NCBI RefSeq assembly: GCF_003194605.1
Contig: NZ_QHKY01000007.1
Span: 1 to 64,000, forward strand
Length of the DNA stretch: 64,000 nucleotides
Reading direction: 5' to 3'
DNA from: Nocardioides gilvus
GTDB lineage: Bacteria > Actinomycetota > Actinomycetes > Propionibacteriales > Nocardioidaceae
Positions within the stretch are counted from its first letter, which is position 1. The number at the start of each line of letters is the position of its first letter. Of the stretch, positions 37,783 through 49,636 are shown piece by piece. A program made the translations under genes and the position numbers. Under the pieces are notes generated by a model, which was given only the letters and a program-made list of their open reading frames with translations, was not told the origin of the DNA and ran no database searches.

Positions 37783-37798
37783 TGTGATAACTTTCACT
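37783..37798. promoter_or_regulatory. Crp/GlxR-type operator upstream of the atp operon
   Basis: TGTGA-TAACTT-TCACT, matching the TGTGA-N6-TCACA consensus of Crp/GlxR regulators at nine of ten half-site positions. It lies 55 bp before ATG 37854, the first gene of the ATP synthase operon. Confidence 0.6.
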
Positions 37799-37853
37799 AG
37801 CCCGCAGAGCACCGCGGTGCGAGACTCTTGTTCCCCACAGAACGGCCGCCGTC

Positions 37854-38321
37854 ATGACGACCGAGATGAACCGCCGCCCCGGTGACCCGGGCCTGCGAGT
37901 CCTCGGCCTGACGACCGTTGGGGCCTTCGCGATGGCCGCTCTGGTCACCCTCGTGGCGTGGGCTGCGGGCGGTGAGGGAGCGGTCGGGGGAGCGGCAGCC
38001 GGATCCTTCTCGTTGGCCGTCGTGATGTCGTTCGGCACCTTCGTCGTGCACTCCGTGGCAGCGGCGATGCCGAGCCTCTCGCTCCTCATCGCGTTGATGA
38101 CCTACGCCCTGCAGATCGTCATGACCGGGGCCTTCTTCCTGGCCCTGCAGAGGTCAGGCGCGCTGGGCACGACGATCGACGGCACGTGGCTCGTCGTGGG
38201 TGTCGTCGTGGCGAGCCTGACCTGGAGCGCGAGCCAGATCTGGTTGAGTGCACGGGCACGCGTCCCGATGTATGACCTTCCGGTCTCCGGAGCGTCCCAG
38301 ACGCAGGAGCCGGGTGCGTGA
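37854..38321 (+). CDS. ATP synthase-associated membrane protein (AtpI-like, four helices)
   Basis: 155 aa with helices at about 16-39, 43-65, 75-98 and 110-132. Position directly before the AtpZ-like gene and atpB, plus topology, suggest the AtpI family, which assists c-ring assembly or Mg2+ supply. Sequence similarity is weak by eye. Confidence 0.75.
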   Translation: MTTEMNRRPGDPGLRVLGLTTVGAFAMAALVTLVAWAAGGEGAVGGAAAGSFSLAVVMSFGTFVVHSVAAAMPSLSLLIALMTYALQIVMTGAFFLALQRSGALGTTIDGTWLVVGVVVASLTWSASQIWLSARARVPMYDLPVSGASQTQEPGA

Positions 38322-38354
38322 TGGACATCTTCGACTGCTATCGTCGCCACCGCG

Positions 38355-38618
38355 ATGACTCAAGAGAACCCATCCAACGGTCACGCCGCGGAACCGCATG
38401 TGGAGACACCGAGCCAGGATCCTTGGCGGGCTTTTGCCTACGTTGTCTCCGGTGTAGCGGTCTACGGATTCGCCGGGTGGGGTCTCGACCAGTGGTGGGG
38501 CACCGACTTCATGGTGGCCATCGGCATCGTCGTGGGAGCCGCTCTGGGCATCTACCTGACCTGGAAGGCGTTCACGCCACCGGATCCCACGGACAACGAC
38601 AAGTTCTTGAATCAGTAG
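38355..38618 (+). CDS. AtpZ/AtpI family protein (two helices)
   Basis: 87 aa. Soluble N-terminus, then two helices (about 26-46 and 52-70) with GWGLDQWWGTDFM between them, typical of the PF09527 AtpZ/AtpI family. Works with AtpI in ATP synthase assembly. 22 bases before atpB. Confidence 0.85.
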   Translation: MTQENPSNGHAAEPHVETPSQDPWRAFAYVVSGVAVYGFAGWGLDQWWGTDFMVAIGIVVGAALGIYLTWKAFTPPDPTDNDKFLNQ

Positions 38619-38640
38619 TGCGGCAGACACAGGAGACATT

Positions 38641-39474
38641 GTGAGTGTGATCGCGATGAGCGCGATTCGGGCAGAGGGATTCATCCCGCCGGGCCCGGCC
38701 GACTTCAACCTCCCCCCGTTGGGGCACACCAAGGACACCGCTCCCACGTTCGATTTCATGGGGTACGCCTTCTTCGCCGGGGTCACGAAGCCGATGCTGC
38801 AGCTGGCCCTCTCGGCCATCCTGGTCTTCGTCTTCTTCTACTACGCCTCGCGCAAGCGAGCGCTGGTGCCCGGCAAGCTGCAGTACATCGGCGAGGCCGG
38901 CTACGGCATGGTGCGCAACAGCATCGTCCGGGACAACGTCGGCAGCGAGCACTTCATGCGCTTCGTGCCGTTCCTGGTGTCGTTGTTCTTCTTCATCCTG
39001 GTGAACAACTACTTCGGCCTGTTCCCGGGCATCCAGTTCCCGACCGCATCGCGGGCCGGTGTGGCCTACGCCCTGGCACTCATCGCCTGGCTGGTCTACA
39101 ACTCGGTGGGCGTGCAGAAGCACGGCTTCTTCGGATACCTCAAGCACCAGACTCTTCCGAGCGGCATCAAGGGCCCCGTCCTGCTGCTGCTCATCCCGTT
39201 GGAGTTCTTCTCCAACATCGTGGTGCGCCCGGTCACCCTGGCACTGCGACTCCTGGCCAACATGTTCGCCGGCCACATCCTGCTGATGCTCTTCGCTCTG
39301 GGTGGTGAACACCTCCTGACGATGGGTGGGGCCTACATCGGCGCCGGCCTGATGTCCTTCGTGATGTTCATGCTCATCTGCGTCCTCGAGATGCTGGTCA
39401 TGTTCCTCCAGGCCTACGTCTTCGTCCTCCTCACCGCCATGTACATCGGCGGCGCGCTCGCGGACGAGCACTGA
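38641..39474 (+). CDS. atpB: F1Fo ATP synthase subunit a
   Basis: 277 aa, GTG start. Six-helix proton channel subunit; the essential Arg is in TLALRLLANMFAGH (near residue 203). Stator side of the proton path with subunit c. Confidence 0.97.
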   Translation: MSVIAMSAIRAEGFIPPGPADFNLPPLGHTKDTAPTFDFMGYAFFAGVTKPMLQLALSAILVFVFFYYASRKRALVPGKLQYIGEAGYGMVRNSIVRDNVGSEHFMRFVPFLVSLFFFILVNNYFGLFPGIQFPTASRAGVAYALALIAWLVYNSVGVQKHGFFGYLKHQTLPSGIKGPVLLLLIPLEFFSNIVVRPVTLALRLLANMFAGHILLMLFALGGEHLLTMGGAYIGAGLMSFVMFMLICVLEMLVMFLQAYVFVLLTAMYIGGALADEH

Positions 39475-39565
39475 TCTCCATCCCTGAGCCCGACACCGTC
39501 GGACTCTCCTGAATCACCGAACACCACACACTCCCAAAATCTGGGGACTACGAAAGGAAGAAGCC

Positions 39566-39769
39566 GTGGAAGGCTCTCTCAACATGCTCGGGTACGGCAT
39601 CGCGACGATCGGCCCCGGCCTCGCCGTGGGTCTGATCTTCGCCGCATACATCAACGGGGTGGCTCGCCAGCCCGAGTCGCAGGGTCGTCTCCAGCCGATC
39701 GCCATCCTGGGCTTCGCCCTGGCTGAGGCGCTCGCCATCATCGGTATCGCCCTCGCCTTCGTCATCTGA
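39566..39769 (+). CDS. atpE: F1Fo ATP synthase subunit c
   Basis: 67 aa hairpin of two helices, GTG start with AAGGAAG upstream. Conserved loop ARQPE and the proton-carrying Glu in [10 protein letters not shown] (near residue 54). Short form, at the low end for subunit c. Equivalent of the bedaquiline target in mycobacteria. Confidence 0.97.
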   Translation: MEGSLNMLGYGIATIGPGLAVGLIFAAYINGVARQPESQGRLQPIAILGFALAEALAIIGIALAFVI

Positions 39770-39820
39770 CGAAGACTTCGGCTGATACCTGTCGTCTGAA
39801 TCCAACAGAAGGACCTGCAC

Positions 39821-40354
39821 ATGCAGACTGAGGTCATCCGGGCAGCGGGTGGGGAGCCCAACTTCCTCTTCCCCCACCCCGTCGAGTTCGTCCTCGCAGT
39901 GATCTTCTTCGTCACACTCGTCGTGCTGATGAAGAAGTTCGTCGTGCCTGCCTTCGAGCAGGCGTACGCCGAGCGCACCGCCGCCATCGAAGGTGGACTG
40001 GCGGCCGCCGAGACGAAGCAGGCCGAGGCCGACGCCAAGCTGGCTGCGCTCGACCAGCAGCTCTCCGAGGCGCGGCACGAAGCTGCGCGCATCCGTGAGG
40101 AGGCGCGCGAGCAGGGAGCCACGATCATTGCGGAGTTGCGTGAGCAGGCTCAGGCCGAGGCAACCCGCATCGTCGACGCCGGCAAGGCACAGATCGAGGC
40201 GGAGCGCCAGCAGGCGGTCATCTCGTTGCGTGCCGAGGTCGGCAGCCTGGCCACCGGCCTGGCAGGACGCATCGTCGGCGAGAGCCTGGATGACGAGGCT
40301 CGTTCGAGCCGCGTCGTCGAGCGTTTCCTCGCCGAGCTGGAAGGCGCCAACTGA
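39821..40354 (+). CDS. atpF: F1Fo ATP synthase subunit b
   Basis: 177 aa. One N-terminal helix (about 22-42) then a long charged coiled coil (EAKQAEADAKLAALDQQ-like heptads). Peripheral stalk. Overlaps atpH by TGATG. Confidence 0.96.
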   Translation: MQTEVIRAAGGEPNFLFPHPVEFVLAVIFFVTLVVLMKKFVVPAFEQAYAERTAAIEGGLAAAETKQAEADAKLAALDQQLSEARHEAARIREEAREQGATIIAELREQAQAEATRIVDAGKAQIEAERQQAVISLRAEVGSLATGLAGRIVGESLDDEARSSRVVERFLAELEGAN

Positions 40355-41163
40355 TGTCTTTCCGTGGTGCTTCGGCCGACGCGTACGCCGCTCTGACCGG
40401 CTCCCTCAAGGGAGCCCTGAGCGGTGGCGCCGACGCCGCACAGGTCGGCACCGACCTGTTCTCGGTGGCCGAAGTGCTCCGTGGGCAGCCGACGCTTCGC
40501 CGTGTCGCGACCGACGTGTCGGTCGACGCGACGGCGAAGGTCGGCCTCGTCAACGGACTCTTCGCCGGCAAGCTGTCTCCGACCGCCGGCGAGTTGCTGG
40601 CTGAGGCCGTGGCCCAGCGGTGGACCCAACCTCGGGACCTGGCGCTGGCGCTCGAAGAGCTCAGCGTGGTCGCGACGGTCGAGTCCGCCGGGTCGGAGTC
40701 GGAGCAGTTGGCCTCCGAGCTCCACGACCTGGACCAGCTCCTCGATACCAACCCCGACCTGCGCTCGGCACTGTCCGACCCCGCTCGCTCGGTGCAGGAC
40801 AAGCGGGCCCTGATCAGGGGCCTGCTCGAGGGCAAGGTCCTGACCTCCACCATCACCCTGGCCGACCAGGCCCTGGCCGGTAGTCACCGGACCATGTCTG
40901 ACGCGATCTCCGCCTACCAGCAGCTCGCTGCCCAGGCACACGGTCAGAAGGTCGCCACCGTCACGGTGGCCCAGGAACTGAACGCGACCGACCAGGCCCG
41001 CCTCGCGGCGGCCCTGCAGCGCCAGTACGACCGCGAGATCCAACTCAACGTCGTAGTTGACCCGAACGTCATCGGTGGCGTCCGTGTCGAGATCGGTGAC
41101 GACGTCATCGACGGCACCGTCGTCAACCGCCTGGACGACGCCCGCCGCAAGCTGGCCGTCTGA
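40354..41163 (+). CDS. atpH: F1Fo ATP synthase subunit delta
   Basis: 269 aa; ends [23 protein letters not shown], the family C-terminus ([16 protein letters not shown]). N-terminal helical OSCP domain. Longer than the about 180 aa E. coli subunit, as is usual in actinobacteria, but lacking the b-delta fusion seen in mycobacteria. Confidence 0.96.
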   Translation: MSFRGASADAYAALTGSLKGALSGGADAAQVGTDLFSVAEVLRGQPTLRRVATDVSVDATAKVGLVNGLFAGKLSPTAGELLAEAVAQRWTQPRDLALALEELSVVATVESAGSESEQLASELHDLDQLLDTNPDLRSALSDPARSVQDKRALIRGLLEGKVLTSTITLADQALAGSHRTMSDAISAYQQLAAQAHGQKVATVTVAQELNATDQARLAAALQRQYDREIQLNVVVDPNVIGGVRVEIGDDVIDGTVVNRLDDARRKLAV

Positions 41164-41225
41164 GCCTCGGCTCAGCAGGGTCAACTCCACCAGAACTTCG
41201 AGCACACGAAAGTAAGGATGAGCAA

Positions 41226-42866
41226 ATGACGGAGCTTTCGATCCGTCCGGACGAGATCCGGGACGCGCTGCAGCGCTTCGTGGCGGACTACAAGCCCGAA
41301 ACTGCGAGCCGCGAAGAGGTCGGCACGGTTTCCGAGGCTGCGGACGGCATCGCCCGGGTCACCGGACTCCCGTCCGTCATGGCCAACGAGCTGCTCGAGT
41401 TCGAGGACGGCACGCTGGGCATCGCCCTGAACCTCGACACTCGCGAGATCGGCGTCGTTGTCCTTGGTGACTTCGACAAGATCGAAGAGGGCCAGGACGT
41501 TCGTCGTACCGGCGAGATCCTCTCGGTCCCCGTCGGCGACGGCTACCTGGGTCGCGTGGTGGACCCGCTCGGCACCCCGATCGACGGCCTCGGTGAGGTC
41601 GCGACGACCGGTCGCCGCGCGCTGGAGCTCCAGGCGCCTGACGTGATGCAGCGCAAGTCGGTGCACGAGCCCCTCTCGACCGGTATCAAGGCGATCGACG
41701 CCCTGACCCCGATCGGTCGTGGACAGCGCCAGCTGATCATCGGTGACCGCGCCACGGGCAAGACCACCATCGCGATCGACACGATCATCAACCAGAAGCA
41801 GAACTGGGAGTCCGGGGACCCGGACAAGCAGGTCCGCTGCATCTACGTCGCCATCGGCCAGAAGGGTTCGACCATCGCCTCCGTGCGTGGCGCCCTCGCC
41901 GAGGCCGGCGCGCTGGAGTACACCACCATCGTGGCCTCCCCGGCGTCCGACTCGGCCGGCTTCAAGTACCTCGCCCCGTACACCGGCTCGGCCATCGGCC
42001 AGCACTGGATGTACGACGGCAAGCACGTCCTGATCGTCTTCGACGACCTGACCAAGCAGGCCGAGGCTTACCGCTCCGTGTCGCTGCTGCTGCGTCGTCC
42101 GCCGGGCCGTGAGGCCTACCCGGGTGACGTCTTCTACCTGCACTCCCGTCTGCTGGAGCGTTGCGCGAAGCTCTCCGACGACATGGGCAAGGGCTCGATG
42201 ACCGGCCTGCCGATCATCGAGACCAAGGCCAACGACGTCTCGGCGTTCATCCCGACCAACGTCATCTCGATCACCGACGGACAGATCTTCCTCCAGTCCG
42301 ACCTGTTCGCGGCCAACCAGCGCCCCGCCATCGACGTGGGTGTCTCGGTCTCGCGAGTCGGTGGTGCCGCGATGACGAAGGCCATGAAGGCCGTCACCGG
42401 TTCGCTCAAGGTCGACCTGGCGCAGTTCCGTGCCATGGAGGCGTTCGCCATGTTCGCCTCCGACCTCGACGCCGCGTCGCGTCAGCAGCTGGACCGCGGT
42501 CAGCGCCTGATGGCGCTGCTCAAGCAGCCGCAGTACTCGCCGTACCCGGTCGAGGAGATGACGGCGTCGCTGTGGACCGGTACCTCCGGTCGCCTGGACA
42601 AGGTGCCGGCCGAGGACGTGCTGCGCTTCGAGGGCGAGTTCCTCGACTTCCTGCGCCGCTCGCACTCCGGGATCCTGTCCGCGATCCGCGAGACCGCCAA
42701 GTTCGAAGACTCCACCGAGGTCGAGTTGACCAAGGCGTACGACGCGTTCCTCGACCAGTTCGAGACCTCTGACGGTCACTCGATCAAGGTCGGCAAGGAA
42801 GAGCACGTCGCCCTGGATGACGAGGACGTCGAGCAGGAGCAGATCGTCAAGCAGAAGCGGGGCTGA
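41226..42866 (+). CDS. atpA: F1Fo ATP synthase subunit alpha
   Basis: 546 aa. Walker [10 protein letters not shown] near residue 172, ATP synthase signature [14 protein letters not shown]. Non-catalytic nucleotide-binding subunit. The C-terminus carries an extended acidic/Lys tail (about 35 residues), as in actinobacteria where it can limit ATP hydrolysis. Confidence 0.97.
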   Translation: MTELSIRPDEIRDALQRFVADYKPETASREEVGTVSEAADGIARVTGLPSVMANELLEFEDGTLGIALNLDTREIGVVVLGDFDKIEEGQDVRRTGEILSVPVGDGYLGRVVDPLGTPIDGLGEVATTGRRALELQAPDVMQRKSVHEPLSTGIKAIDALTPIGRGQRQLIIGDRATGKTTIAIDTIINQKQNWESGDPDKQVRCIYVAIGQKGSTIASVRGALAEAGALEYTTIVASPASDSAGFKYLAPYTGSAIGQHWMYDGKHVLIVFDDLTKQAEAYRSVSLLLRRPPGREAYPGDVFYLHSRLLERCAKLSDDMGKGSMTGLPIIETKANDVSAFIPTNVISITDGQIFLQSDLFAANQRPAIDVGVSVSRVGGAAMTKAMKAVTGSLKVDLAQFRAMEAFAMFASDLDAASRQQLDRGQRLMALLKQPQYSPYPVEEMTASLWTGTSGRLDKVPAEDVLRFEGEFLDFLRRSHSGILSAIRETAKFEDSTEVELTKAYDAFLDQFETSDGHSIKVGKEEHVALDDEDVEQEQIVKQKRG

Positions 42867-42868
42867 CG

Positions 42869-45239
<2,371 letters not shown>

Positions 45240-45240
<1 letters not shown>

Positions 45241-45635
45241 TGGCTGGCTCACTGCTGCAGGTGGAACTCGTCTCGGCCGACCGCCTCGTGTGGTCGGGCG
45301 AGGCGAAGATGGTCATCGCGCGCACCACCGAGGGTGACATGGGCGTCCTGCCCGGTCACGCTCCGGTGCTGTCGGTGATCATCGAGGGTGTCGTCGACAT
45401 CCAGACGCCGCAGGGCGAGACGTGGGTCGCAGCGGTTGACGCTGGCTTCCTGTCGGTCTCCAACGACCGAGTCTCGATCCTCTCCGAGCGGGCTGAGATG
45501 TCGCACGAGATCGACCTGGAGAAGGCCCGCAAGGACCTTGAGCGTCTCCGGGCCGCAGGCGAGAACGACGACGAAGCCAACGAAGCCGTACGTCGTGCCG
45601 AGGCACGCGTGCGCGCTGTCGAGCGGGCTTCCTGA
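45240..45635 (+). CDS. atpC: F1Fo ATP synthase subunit epsilon
   Basis: 131 aa; TGATG overlap with atpD. N-terminal beta barrel (VELVSADRLVWSGEAKMV, GDMGVLPGHAPVLS) and C-terminal helical pair. Couples and regulates F1. Confidence 0.96.
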
Positions 45636-45657
45636 CGGTCGGCACACAGGCACACGT

Positions 45658-45690
45658 AGGGTGAGCACACGGTTGACGTGTGCTCACCCT
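45658..45690 (+). terminator. terminator of the atp operon
   Basis: Fourteen-base perfect stem (45658-45671 with 45677-45690), five-base loop GTTGA, followed by GCTGCATTTG. Confidence 0.85.
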
Positions 45691-45754
45691 GCTGCATTTG
45701 TCGGGCGGGTGTCCGCACGGACCGGTCACGGTTCACAGGTGTCGAGGAGGTTGC

Positions 45755-46210
45755 ATGCACGACGGTTGGCTCGGAGTGCTGGACGCGCTCGGCGTCCTGC
45801 TGCTCCTCGTGGTGTGTCTGGGCATTGCCTTGGTCGTGCGTCGCCGTGCCATCTCCAAGCCAGGCGCGACGTTCGAACTCAGCCACCGCGTGCGTGACAC
45901 CCAACCCGGGCGCGGGTGGGTGCTAGGTCTGGGCCGTTACACCGGAGAGACCTTGGAGTGGTTTCGCATCTTCTCGTTGTCGCCCCGTCCCAAGCGCGTC
46001 TTCTCCCGTTCCGAGGTCGCCTACGAAGGGGTGCGGGACCCAGCACCCACTGAGGCCGGTGCGTTGTACGCCGACCACGTCGTGGTCGCCTGTCGCACTC
46101 CTGCCGGGCCCGTGGAGCTGGCCATGAGTCGCTCGTCGCTCATGGGCTTCCAGGCGTGGATCGAGTCCGGACCGCCCGGCACCAACTGGGACAGCAAGCC
46201 ACTGCGCTGA
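45755..46210 (+). CDS. DUF2550 membrane protein
   Basis: 151 aa from ATG 45755 with GAGGAGG at 45744-45750. One N-terminal helix (about 7-28), then a soluble domain with RGWVLGLGRYTGETLEWFRIFSLS. Conserved immediately after atpC in actinobacteria including mycobacteria. Function unknown. Confidence 0.88.
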   Translation: MHDGWLGVLDALGVLLLLVVCLGIALVVRRRAISKPGATFELSHRVRDTQPGRGWVLGLGRYTGETLEWFRIFSLSPRPKRVFSRSEVAYEGVRDPAPTEAGALYADHVVVACRTPAGPVELAMSRSSLMGFQAWIESGPPGTNWDSKPLR

Positions 46211-46256
46211 CCGCGCGCCCGCTTGCAGGTCGCCGGAGCCGCGACCTTCGGGACAG

Positions 46257-46832
46257 TCAGTCCCTCTCGCCCCCGGGCACCCACAGGACGTCACCGTTCT
46301 CGCGGTTCGCGTGGCGCGCGAGGATGAACAACAGGTCAGAGAGCCGGTTGAGGTACTTGATGGCCAGCAGGTTCATCGTCGCCTCGTGCTCGGCCCAGGC
46401 TGCCCAGCCGGAGCGTTCAGCGCGCCGAGTGACCGTGCGGGCCACGTGGAGGCTGGCCGCTGACGGTGTGCCGCCATTGAGGATGAACGAGCGCAGGTTG
46501 GGCAACTCCTCGTTGAACTCGTCGCACCAGCCCTCCAGACGGTCGACGTAGTCCTGGGTGATCCGCAGCGGCGGGTACTCCGGGCTCTCGACGACCGGGG
46601 TGCAGAAGTCCGCACCGACGTCGAAGAGGTCGTTCTGGATCCGGGTGAGGACCCGGACGACGTTCGCCTCGAGGCCGCCGGTGGCCAGCGCGACGCCGAT
46701 GGAGGCGTTCGCCTCGTCCACATCGGCGTAGGCGGCCAGTCGGAGGTCGGTCTTGGACGTCTCGCTCATGTCGCCGAGGCGGGTCGTGCCGGCATCGCCG
46801 GTGCGGGTGTAGATGCGGGTGAGGTTGACCAT
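46257..46832 (-). CDS. PduO-type ATP:cob(I)alamin adenosyltransferase
   Basis: 191 aa from ATG 46832. Motifs: TRTGDAGTTRLGD, ADVDEANASIG, RIQNDLFDVGAD, FILNGGTPSAASLHVARTVTRRAER. Makes adenosylcobalamin, the cofactor of the acyl-CoA mutase encoded 0.7 kb away. Convergent with DUF2550. Confidence 0.95.
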   Translation of the reverse strand: MVNLTRIYTRTGDAGTTRLGDMSETSKTDLRLAAYADVDEANASIGVALATGGLEANVVRVLTRIQNDLFDVGADFCTPVVESPEYPPLRITQDYVDRLEGWCDEFNEELPNLRSFILNGGTPSAASLHVARTVTRRAERSGWAAWAEHEATMNLLAIKYLNRLSDLLFILARHANRENGDVLWVPGGERD

Positions 46833-46838
46833 GCATCG

Positions 46839-46844
46839 AGGGTA
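46839..46844 (-). promoter_or_regulatory. -10 element TACCCT of the leaderless adenosyltransferase gene
   Basis: On the minus strand TACCCT, six bases, then ATG 46832. Confidence 0.5.
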
Positions 46845-46952
46845 GCGGCGCGGCTGGTCGGCCCTTGTGACTGGCCACGACAGCACTCCAGCCTCACGTG
46901 TGTCTTCACGTCACTTGCGGCACCTACCGGGGGGTCACCGGTCCGGGGGGTC

Positions 46953-46958
46953 GATAAT
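46953..46958 (+). promoter_or_regulatory. candidate -10 GATAAT for the STAS gene
   Basis: GATAAT is the best -10 match in the 230-bp gap; no clear -35 is seen. The leader to the STAS start would be about 100 bases. Confidence 0.35.
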
Positions 46959-47062
46959 CGGACGTTCGCGTCCGCCACGACGCAGAGGTGCTTGGAGCAT
47001 CAGGGTCCTGTGGGTTACCAATGGATCACGAGATCCAGATCGCCGCACAACGGGGTGAGGTG

Positions 47063-47437
47063 ATGGATCCGACCGGGGATGTCACAGACCTTCCTGGGGC
47101 CGGCGATTCGGGCGTCGGAAGGGGTGGAGACATGCAGATTGTCACCAGTGGGGCCACGTTGTACCTCGTAGGGGATTTCGACGTACGCAGCACCGGCGTC
47201 GTGCGAGACGCCATCTACAGCAGTTTTGCCGGCAGTGATTCGGTGGTCGTGGACCTCTCGGGCGTCGAGGTGGTCGACGTGACCGCTCTGCGGGTCCTCG
47301 CCATGGCGACACGTCATGCGACCCGCCGCGGCGCCCACCTGACCCTGCGCGGATGCGGTCCGTCGGTGCGGCGCATGCTGCACATCTCTCGGCTGATCCG
47401 CGCCGTCGAGGTCGAACGCGAACGCGCAATCGCGTGA
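47063..47437 (+). CDS. STAS domain protein (anti-sigma-factor antagonist-like)
   Basis: 124 aa from ATG 47063 (GGTGAGG just upstream). ATG 47021 and ATG 47132, the latter also with a good ribosome site, are alternatives. STAS fold: LYLVGDFDVRSTG, VVVDLSGVEVVDVTALRVL, and GCGPSVRRMLHIS. At the usual phospho-Ser position (DSSGL) the protein reads DVTAL, so Thr may take that role. Possible partner of the SigF/RsbW-like switch at 11 kb or of an unlinked kinase. Confidence 0.8.
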   Translation: MDPTGDVTDLPGAGDSGVGRGGDMQIVTSGATLYLVGDFDVRSTGVVRDAIYSSFAGSDSVVVDLSGVEVVDVTALRVLAMATRHATRRGAHLTLRGCGPSVRRMLHISRLIRAVEVERERAIA

Positions 47438-47462
47438 GGCCGCCGCGGTCGGCTGACCGCTG

Positions 47463-47478
47463 AGTGGTATTTCCCACT
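47463..47478. promoter_or_regulatory. inverted repeat AGTGG-N6-CCACT upstream of ecm
   Basis: AGTGG-TATTTC-CCACT lies 34 bp upstream of the proposed -10 of ecm. A dimeric regulator site is possible; no matching copy was seen at the other pathway genes. Confidence 0.3.
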
Positions 47479-47511
47479 GCGAGACTCGTTCCGGCGTGTG
47501 TCCGTGGGGTT

Positions 47512-47517
47512 TAACAT
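47512..47517 (+). promoter_or_regulatory. -10 element TAACAT of leaderless ecm
   Basis: TAACAT, six bases, ATG 47524. Confidence 0.55.
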
Positions 47518-47523
47518 TCGGGC

Positions 47524-49533
47524 ATGACTGAGCCCCAGCACGCCAAGGACCGCCCGTGGGTCATGCGCACCTACGCCGGCCACTCGACGGCTGCCGCGTC
47601 CAACGCGCTGTACCGGACCAACCTGGCCAAGGGCCAGACAGGTCTGTCCGTCGCGTTCGACCTGCCCACCCAGACCGGATACGACCCTGATTCGCCGCTC
47701 AGCCGCGGAGAGGTCGGAAAGGTCGGCGTCCCGGTGCCCCACCTGGGCGAGATGCGCCGCTTGTTCGAGGACATCCCGCTCACTGCGATGAACACCTCGA
47801 TGACCATCAACGCCCCGGCGATGTGGATGCTGGCGCTCTACCAGGTCGCCGCGGAGGAGCAGAACCCGGACCTGGACCCCACCGAGGTCGCGGCTCAGCT
47901 CGCCGGCACCACCCAGAACGACATCATCAAGGAGTACCTGTCCCGCGGCACGTACGTCTTCGGTCCGGAGCACTCGCTGCGCCTCACCGCCGACATGATC
48001 GCGTACACGGTCAACCTGATCCCCAAGTGGAACCCGATCAACATCTGCAGTTACCACCTGCAGGAGGCCGGAGCCACCCCCACCCAGGAGCTCGCCTACG
48101 CGCTCTGCACGGCCATCGCGGTGCTCGACCGCGTCAAGGAGACCGGTCAGGTCTCCGACGCCGACTTCGAGAAGGTCGTCGGTCGCATCTCCTTCTTCGT
48201 GAACGCCGGCGTCCGTTTCATCGAGGAGACCTGCAAGATGCGCGCTTTCGTGCAGTTGTGGGAAGAGATCACCGTTGAGCGCTACGGCGTCCAGGACCCC
48301 AAGATGCGCCGCTTCCGTTACGGGGTCCAGGTCAACTCCCTGGGTCTGACCGAGGCGCAGCCGGAGAACAACGTCCAGCGCATCGTGCTCGAGATGCTCG
48401 GAGTCACGCTGAGCAAGAACGCGCGGGCCCGCGCGGTCCAGCTGCCGGCCTGGAACGAGGCCCTCGGCCTTCCGCGTCCTTGGGACCAGCAGTGGTCCCT
48501 GCGCCTGCAGCAGGTGCTTGCCTTCGAGTCCGACCTCCTCGAGTACGAGGACATCTTCGACGGCAGCCACGTCATCGAGGCCAAGGTGGCCGACCTCGTC
48601 GCCGGTGCCCGGGCCGAGATGGACAAGGTCCAGGCCATGGGTGGTGCGATCGCAGCCGTCGAGTCGGGTTACATGAAGTCCGAGCTGGTCTCTGCCCACG
48701 CTGCGCGCCGCTCGCGGATCGAGAACGGTGACGAGATCATCGTCGGCGTCAACAAGTTCGAGACGACTGAGCCCTCGCCCCTCACCGCCGACCTCGACGG
48801 AGCAATCCAGAAGGGCGACCCGGCGGCCGAGCAGGCCGCCCTGGACAGCGTCGCGGCCTGGAAGGACGCGCGTGACGAATCAGCCGTGCAGGAGGCCTTG
48901 AGTCGCCTGGCTGCCGATGCCAAGACCGACGTCAACCTGATGGACGCCACCTTGGCTGCCGCCCGTGCCGGTGCGACCACGGGGGAGTGGGCCGGGACCC
49001 TGCGCGAGGTGTTCGGTGAGTTCCGTGCGCCCACCGGCGTCTCCGGTGCGGTGGGCGTGGCCGAGGCTGGTGCGGACCTGACCTCCGTACGCCAGCGGGT
49101 CACCGCCACCGGTGATGAGCTGGGCGGGCGTCTGCGCCTTCTGGTGGGCAAGCCGGGCCTCGACGGGCACAGCAACGGGGCCGAGCAGGTCGCCGTACGG
49201 GCCCGGGACGCCGGTTTCGAGGTCATCTACCAGGGGATTCGCCTCACCCCGGAGCAGATCGTTTCCGCTGCGGTGGCCGAGGACGTGCACTGCGTCGGGC
49301 TCTCGATCCTCTCCGGGTCGCACATGGAACTGGTCCCTGCCGTGCTCGACGGTCTCCGTGAGGCCGGGTTGGAGGACCTGCCCGTCATCGTGGGCGGCAT
49401 CATCCCGGAGTCGGACGGTCGGGCCCTGGAGGCGCAGGGTGTGGCTGCGGTCTACACGCCGAAGGACTTCGGGCTCACCGAGATCATGGACGGCATCGTC
49501 GACGTCATTCGTCGGGCCAACGGCCTGGCCTGA
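47524..49533 (+). CDS. ecm: ethylmalonyl-CoA mutase (MeaA/Ecm)
   Basis: 669 aa. Begins DRPWVMRTYAGHSTAAASNALYR; the RTYAGHSTA motif is typical of Ecm, where methylmalonyl-CoA mutase has RQYAGFSTA. TIM barrel (about 1-500), then the B12-binding domain with GLDGHSNGAEQV (DxHxxG-type, lower-ligand His; here D-G-H-S-N-G) and GLSILSGSHM. Converts ethylmalonyl-CoA to methylsuccinyl-CoA in the ethylmalonyl-CoA pathway using adenosylcobalamin. Ecm over Mcm is a family-motif call. Confidence 0.9.
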   Translation: MTEPQHAKDRPWVMRTYAGHSTAAASNALYRTNLAKGQTGLSVAFDLPTQTGYDPDSPLSRGEVGKVGVPVPHLGEMRRLFEDIPLTAMNTSMTINAPAMWMLALYQVAAEEQNPDLDPTEVAAQLAGTTQNDIIKEYLSRGTYVFGPEHSLRLTADMIAYTVNLIPKWNPINICSYHLQEAGATPTQELAYALCTAIAVLDRVKETGQVSDADFEKVVGRISFFVNAGVRFIEETCKMRAFVQLWEEITVERYGVQDPKMRRFRYGVQVNSLGLTEAQPENNVQRIVLEMLGVTLSKNARARAVQLPAWNEALGLPRPWDQQWSLRLQQVLAFESDLLEYEDIFDGSHVIEAKVADLVAGARAEMDKVQAMGGAIAAVESGYMKSELVSAHAARRSRIENGDEIIVGVNKFETTEPSPLTADLDGAIQKGDPAAEQAALDSVAAWKDARDESAVQEALSRLAADAKTDVNLMDATLAAARAGATTGEWAGTLREVFGEFRAPTGVSGAVGVAEAGADLTSVRQRVTATGDELGGRLRLLVGKPGLDGHSNGAEQVAVRARDAGFEVIYQGIRLTPEQIVSAAVAEDVHCVGLSILSGSHMELVPAVLDGLREAGLEDLPVIVGGIIPESDGRALEAQGVAAVYTPKDFGLTEIMDGIVDVIRRANGLA

Positions 49534-49548
49534 GCACGAACTGGCTGT

Positions 49549-49588
49549 CCACAGGGCCCCGTCCACGCAGGTGGACGAGGCCCTGTGG
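49549..49588 (+). terminator. terminator after ecm
   Basis: CCACAGGGCC (49549-49558) pairs with GGCCCTGTGG (49579-49588) and an inner GTCCAC/GTGGAC stem caps it. Confidence 0.8.
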
Positions 49589-49613
49589 GGCTGTTCCGGA
49601 GTCCGGTTTGAAG

Positions 49614-49629
49614 GTAAGGCATGCCTTAC
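49614..49629. promoter_or_regulatory. perfect 16-bp palindrome, iron-box-like (DtxR/IdeR candidate)
   Basis: GTAAGGCATGCCTTAC, perfectly symmetric, eight bases before the -10 TAGGGT (49637-49642). The AAGGC/GCCTT half-sites recall iron-dependent DtxR/IdeR boxes in actinobacteria, but the canonical box is 19 bp with an odd centre, so the match is partial. Confidence 0.5.
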
Positions 49630-49636
49630 TCCGTGC

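Noticed and set aside
47438-47523. Cobalamin riboswitch before ecm
   Set aside because: The gene seems leaderless and the gap lacks a B12-box-like sequence or room for the fold.
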